Below are positions 33,844 to 35,795 of a stretch of DNA of 35,795 nucleotides, piece after piece. The position numbers and the translations under genes were made by a program. The stretch's first letter is position 1. Every line of letters begins with the position of its first letter. The notes below the pieces were generated by a model. It was not told where the DNA came from. It ran no database searches and saw only the letters and a program-made list of their open reading frames with translations. Origin of the DNA: Pseudomonas sp. CBZ-4 (GTDB lineage Bacteria; Pseudomonadota; Gammaproteobacteria; Pseudomonadales; Pseudomonadaceae); the NCBI RefSeq assembly GCF_000346755.1, contig NZ_ANNV01000103.1:1-35795 (forward strand), in the 5' to 3' direction.

Positions 33844-34809
33844 TCAGACCGGTGCGGCAAAATTGAGCCGGAACTGCTGCGGCGTCACCCCAAGCCTGCG
33901 GTTGAACACACTGCGCATATGCTGGGCATCACGAAAACCGCACTGATAGGCCACGGTCTTGAGCGGTGCATGGCTGCTTTCAAGCATCACCCGCGCCGCA
34001 CCCACCCGCGCCCGCTCGACAAATTCCGCCGGGGTGATGCGCGCCTCACGGGCAAACCCCCGAGAGAAATTGCGCGCGCTCATATTGGCCGCCTTGGCCA
34101 GGTCGGCAATGGTCAGATCCCCGGTCAGGTTCGCCAACACATACAACTGCACCAAGGCCACCGCCGAGGTGGTTTCGGCGTGGGGCGTCAGAAACGGGCT
34201 GAACTGCGACTGCCCGCCCGAGCGCTGGGTAAACACCACCAGGCGCTTGGCCACGCTCAGCGCGACTTCCGGGCCATGGTCCTGGGCCAGCAAATACAGG
34301 GACAAATCGATGCCCGCCGTGACCCCCGCCGAGGTGTAGAGGTTGCCGTCCTGCACGTACAGGCGGTCGGCCTCGACCTGGGCCGTGGGACACAGGCGCG
34401 CCAGGTCGGCGGCGTCGTTCCAGTGGGTGGTGACGGTTTTGCCATCCAGCAAACCGGCGCGGGCGAGCATGAAGGCGCCGTTGCAGATGGAGCCGAAGCG
34501 TCGGGCCCTTGCGGTGGCGCCGCGCAGCCAGTCGTCGAATGGCGCGCCAAAGTCTTCGAAGGGCAACTGCGGACCACCGGCGACCAGCAGCAGGTCGTAG
34601 GCGCTCAAGGCTTCGCTGTAATGCCGATGGGCTTGCAATGACAGGCCGTTGGAAGCGGACATGTTGCCGTGAGCGAGGCCGATGACTTCCAGCTGGTAAT
34701 GGTCCTGGCTGGGCAGGAAGCGGTTGGCTTCGCAGAACACATCCATGGGCCCGGTGACATCCAGCGACTGGACGCCGGGGAAGATCAGGATGGCGATGGT
34801 TTTGCTCAT
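33844..34809 (-). CDS. GlxA-family transcriptional regulator (DJ-1/PfpI domain + AraC HTH)
   Basis: 321-aa regulator. The N-terminal class I glutamine amidotransferase-like domain (about residues 1-170) starts TIAILIFPGVQSLDVTGPMD and has the elbow SICNGAFMLARAGLLDGK with Cys. The C-terminal AraC domain has two HTHs (TIADLAKAANMSARNFSRGF; LKTVAYQCGFRDAQHMRSVF) and ends in GVTPQQFR. Such proteins activate catabolic genes, for example for quaternary amines or nitriles; the effector is not clear here. The start at 34809 (MSKTIAIL) is preferred over a GTG at 34842. Divergent from the HD-domain gene, which is a plausible target. Confidence 0.9.
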   Translation of the reverse strand: MSKTIAILIFPGVQSLDVTGPMDVFCEANRFLPSQDHYQLEVIGLAHGNMSASNGLSLQAHRHYSEALSAYDLLLVAGGPQLPFEDFGAPFDDWLRGATARARRFGSICNGAFMLARAGLLDGKTVTTHWNDAADLARLCPTAQVEADRLYVQDGNLYTSAGVTAGIDLSLYLLAQDHGPEVALSVAKRLVVFTQRSGGQSQFSPFLTPHAETTSAVALVQLYVLANLTGDLTIADLAKAANMSARNFSRGFAREARITPAEFVERARVGAARVMLESSHAPLKTVAYQCGFRDAQHMRSVFNRRLGVTPQQFRLNFAAPV

Positions 34810-34850
34810 GAACAGGCACACCTTCTCTAACTGGATAAACACAGAACCCC

Positions 34851-34937
34851 TGTGGGAGCTGGCTTGCCTGCGATGCAGGCACCTCGGTCTGTCAGGTATA
34901 CCGAGGTGATGCTATCGCAGGCAAGCCAGCTCCCACA
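34851..34937. repeat. REP inverted pair in a divergent promoter region
   Basis: Inverted REP units with a spacer holding ACCTCGGT/ACCGAGGT. Unlike the other pairs it lies upstream of two divergent genes (the regulator at 34809 and the HD protein at 35057), where REPs are less common. Confidence 0.92.
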
Positions 34938-35056
34938 GTTGACCGAGTACACCCTTGGCGCGATGTACAACCACATTGGCCGGGATTGCACCCTTACGGC
35001 GATGGCCCCTTCGCAGGCACGCGACCAGACTGGAATCCTTCCACAGGAGAACCACC

Positions 35057-35695
35057 ATGACCACCATCGCCGGCATCCAGATCCCCGACAGCGCCCTCGC
35101 CAAGGCCACCACTGAATACATCCGCGACGTCGAATCCGACCTGCTCTACCACCACTCCCGCCGGGTCTTCCTGTTCGGCGCGTTGAGCGGTGAGCGCAAG
35201 CAACTGGCCTACAACCCGGAGCTGCTCTATGTCGGCGCGATGTTCCACGACCTGGGCCTGGTGGCCGGCCATCGCAGTGACAACGAGCGTTTTGAAGTGG
35301 ATGGCGCCGATGCGGCGGCGGCCTTTCTCAAGCCTTACGGGCTGAGCGATGACGATATCGAACAGGTGTGGCTGTCCATCGCCCTGCACACTACGCCGGG
35401 CGTGCCGCAACATCTGCGCCCGACCGTGGCCTTGGTCACCGCCGGTGTGGAGATGGACGTGCTGGGCATGGACTACGCGGCCTTTTCCAGCGTGCAGCGC
35501 GAAGCGGTGGTGCATGCGCATCCACGGGGTGAAGGGTTCAAGGAGTGCATCATCTGCGCGTTTGCCGACGGCTTGCGCCATCGTCCGCAGACTACGTTTG
35601 GGAATGTGAAGACGGATGTGCTGGTGGATCAGGAGCCGGGGTTCAGGCCGATGAATTTTGTCGAGGTGATCCGCAAATCCCCTTGGACTGCCTGA
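35057..35695 (+). CDS. HD-domain phosphohydrolase-like protein
   Basis: 212-aa soluble protein with an HD metal-binding domain: first His in LLYHHSRRVFLFG, the HD pair in YVGAMFHDLGLV, later His in IALHTTPGV and an Asp in VEMDVLGMD. The arrangement is close to the cyanamide hydratase-like/HD phosphohydrolase group. AGGAG precedes ATG 35057. It diverges from the GlxA-type regulator, which may control it. A REP copy follows the stop codon. Substrate unknown. Confidence 0.85.
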   Translation: MTTIAGIQIPDSALAKATTEYIRDVESDLLYHHSRRVFLFGALSGERKQLAYNPELLYVGAMFHDLGLVAGHRSDNERFEVDGADAAAAFLKPYGLSDDDIEQVWLSIALHTTPGVPQHLRPTVALVTAGVEMDVLGMDYAAFSSVQREAVVHAHPRGEGFKECIICAFADGLRHRPQTTFGNVKTDVLVDQEPGFRPMNFVEVIRKSPWTA

Positions 35696-35725
35696 AACAC
35701 AACCCGACAAACACCACAAAACAAC

Positions 35726-35795
35726 TGTGGGAGCTGGCTTGCCTGCGATAGCGGTGTATCAGTAAACAAATCAGTCACTGATAGACCGCTATCGC
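35726..35795. repeat. REP inverted pair, cut by the window end
   Basis: First REP unit (GTGGGAGCTGGCTTGCCTGC from 35727) and the start of its inverted partner (ACCGCTATCGC) at the last bases. Confidence 0.88.

Noticed and set aside
1..35795. CRISPR array, tRNA or rRNA genes
   Set aside because: No regularly spaced short repeats and no tRNA-like or rRNA sequence seen; the only repeats are REP pairs and the two cargo copies.

Overview
The window is chromosomal DNA of a Pseudomonas of the fluorescens type. Gene order and protein sequences match that genus (lgt-thyA, rppH-ptsP, divergent ilvA/rpiA, the arginine-specific autotransporter aminopeptidase, serA next to D-2-hydroxyglutarate dehydrogenase, an AHL-acylase-like gene). 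The DNA from about 8.64 kb onward is GC-rich and carries nine copies of the inverted-pair REP element (core GTGGGAGCTGGCTTGCCTGC) typical of fluorescent pseudomonads. Positions 1-8640 are visibly less GC-rich, lack REPs and are foreign.

Region 1 (1 to about 8640) is one end of a genomic island inserted into the host thyA. The host gene (reading leftward from 9195) is cut after codon 185 and runs into island DNA for 14 foreign codons before a stop. Next to the break is a tightly overlapping leftward operon of four genes: three large tyrosine recombinases (about 410, 791 and 698 aa) and a small HTH/coiled-coil protein. This is the ginABCD arrangement of GInt islands. The fifth gene, joined to ginD by an ATGA start/stop overlap, is a complete, divergent thymidylate synthase, followed by a strong terminator. 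The island therefore destroys the host thyA and supplies a replacement from inside its own mobility operon. Beyond the terminator are two small unrecognised genes, two copies of a roughly 100-bp GC-rich structured repeat, and at the window edge what looks like an IS21-type insertion sequence end. The far island end, and the predicted 3' remainder of host thyA, lie outside the window.

Region 2 (8641-18360) is core housekeeping: thyA 5' fragment, lgt and a TauE/SafE permease (leftward); an NRDE/TANGO2 protein (rightward); rppH-ptsP (leftward; RNA 5'-end processing and nitrogen PTS); a HAD-IB phosphatase; a small membrane protein; and divergent ilvA (threonine deaminase) and rpiA (ribose-5-phosphate isomerase).

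Region 3 (18361-26450) holds the autotransporter aminopeptidase aaaA, whose stop codon abuts that of a converging SdiA-regulated/YjiK-type gene, a second tandem paralogue of the latter, then an FAH-family hydrolase and D-2-hydroxyglutarate dehydrogenase diverging from serA. The dehydrogenase is expected to recycle the D-2-hydroxyglutarate that SerA makes as a by-product. A strong palindrome lies between the two divergent genes.

Region 4 (26450-35795) holds a DUF4399 periplasmic protein, an unusually short ABC solute-binding protein that appears to lack its second lobe, DUF523 and Fe(II)/2OG dioxygenase genes, a DUF2059 protein, an alpha/beta hydrolase, a thioredoxin-like DUF6436 protein, an AHL/penicillin acylase gene broken by a single-base frameshift, a GlxA-type AraC regulator, and an HD-domain protein. 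REP pairs sit in most 3' intergenic gaps.
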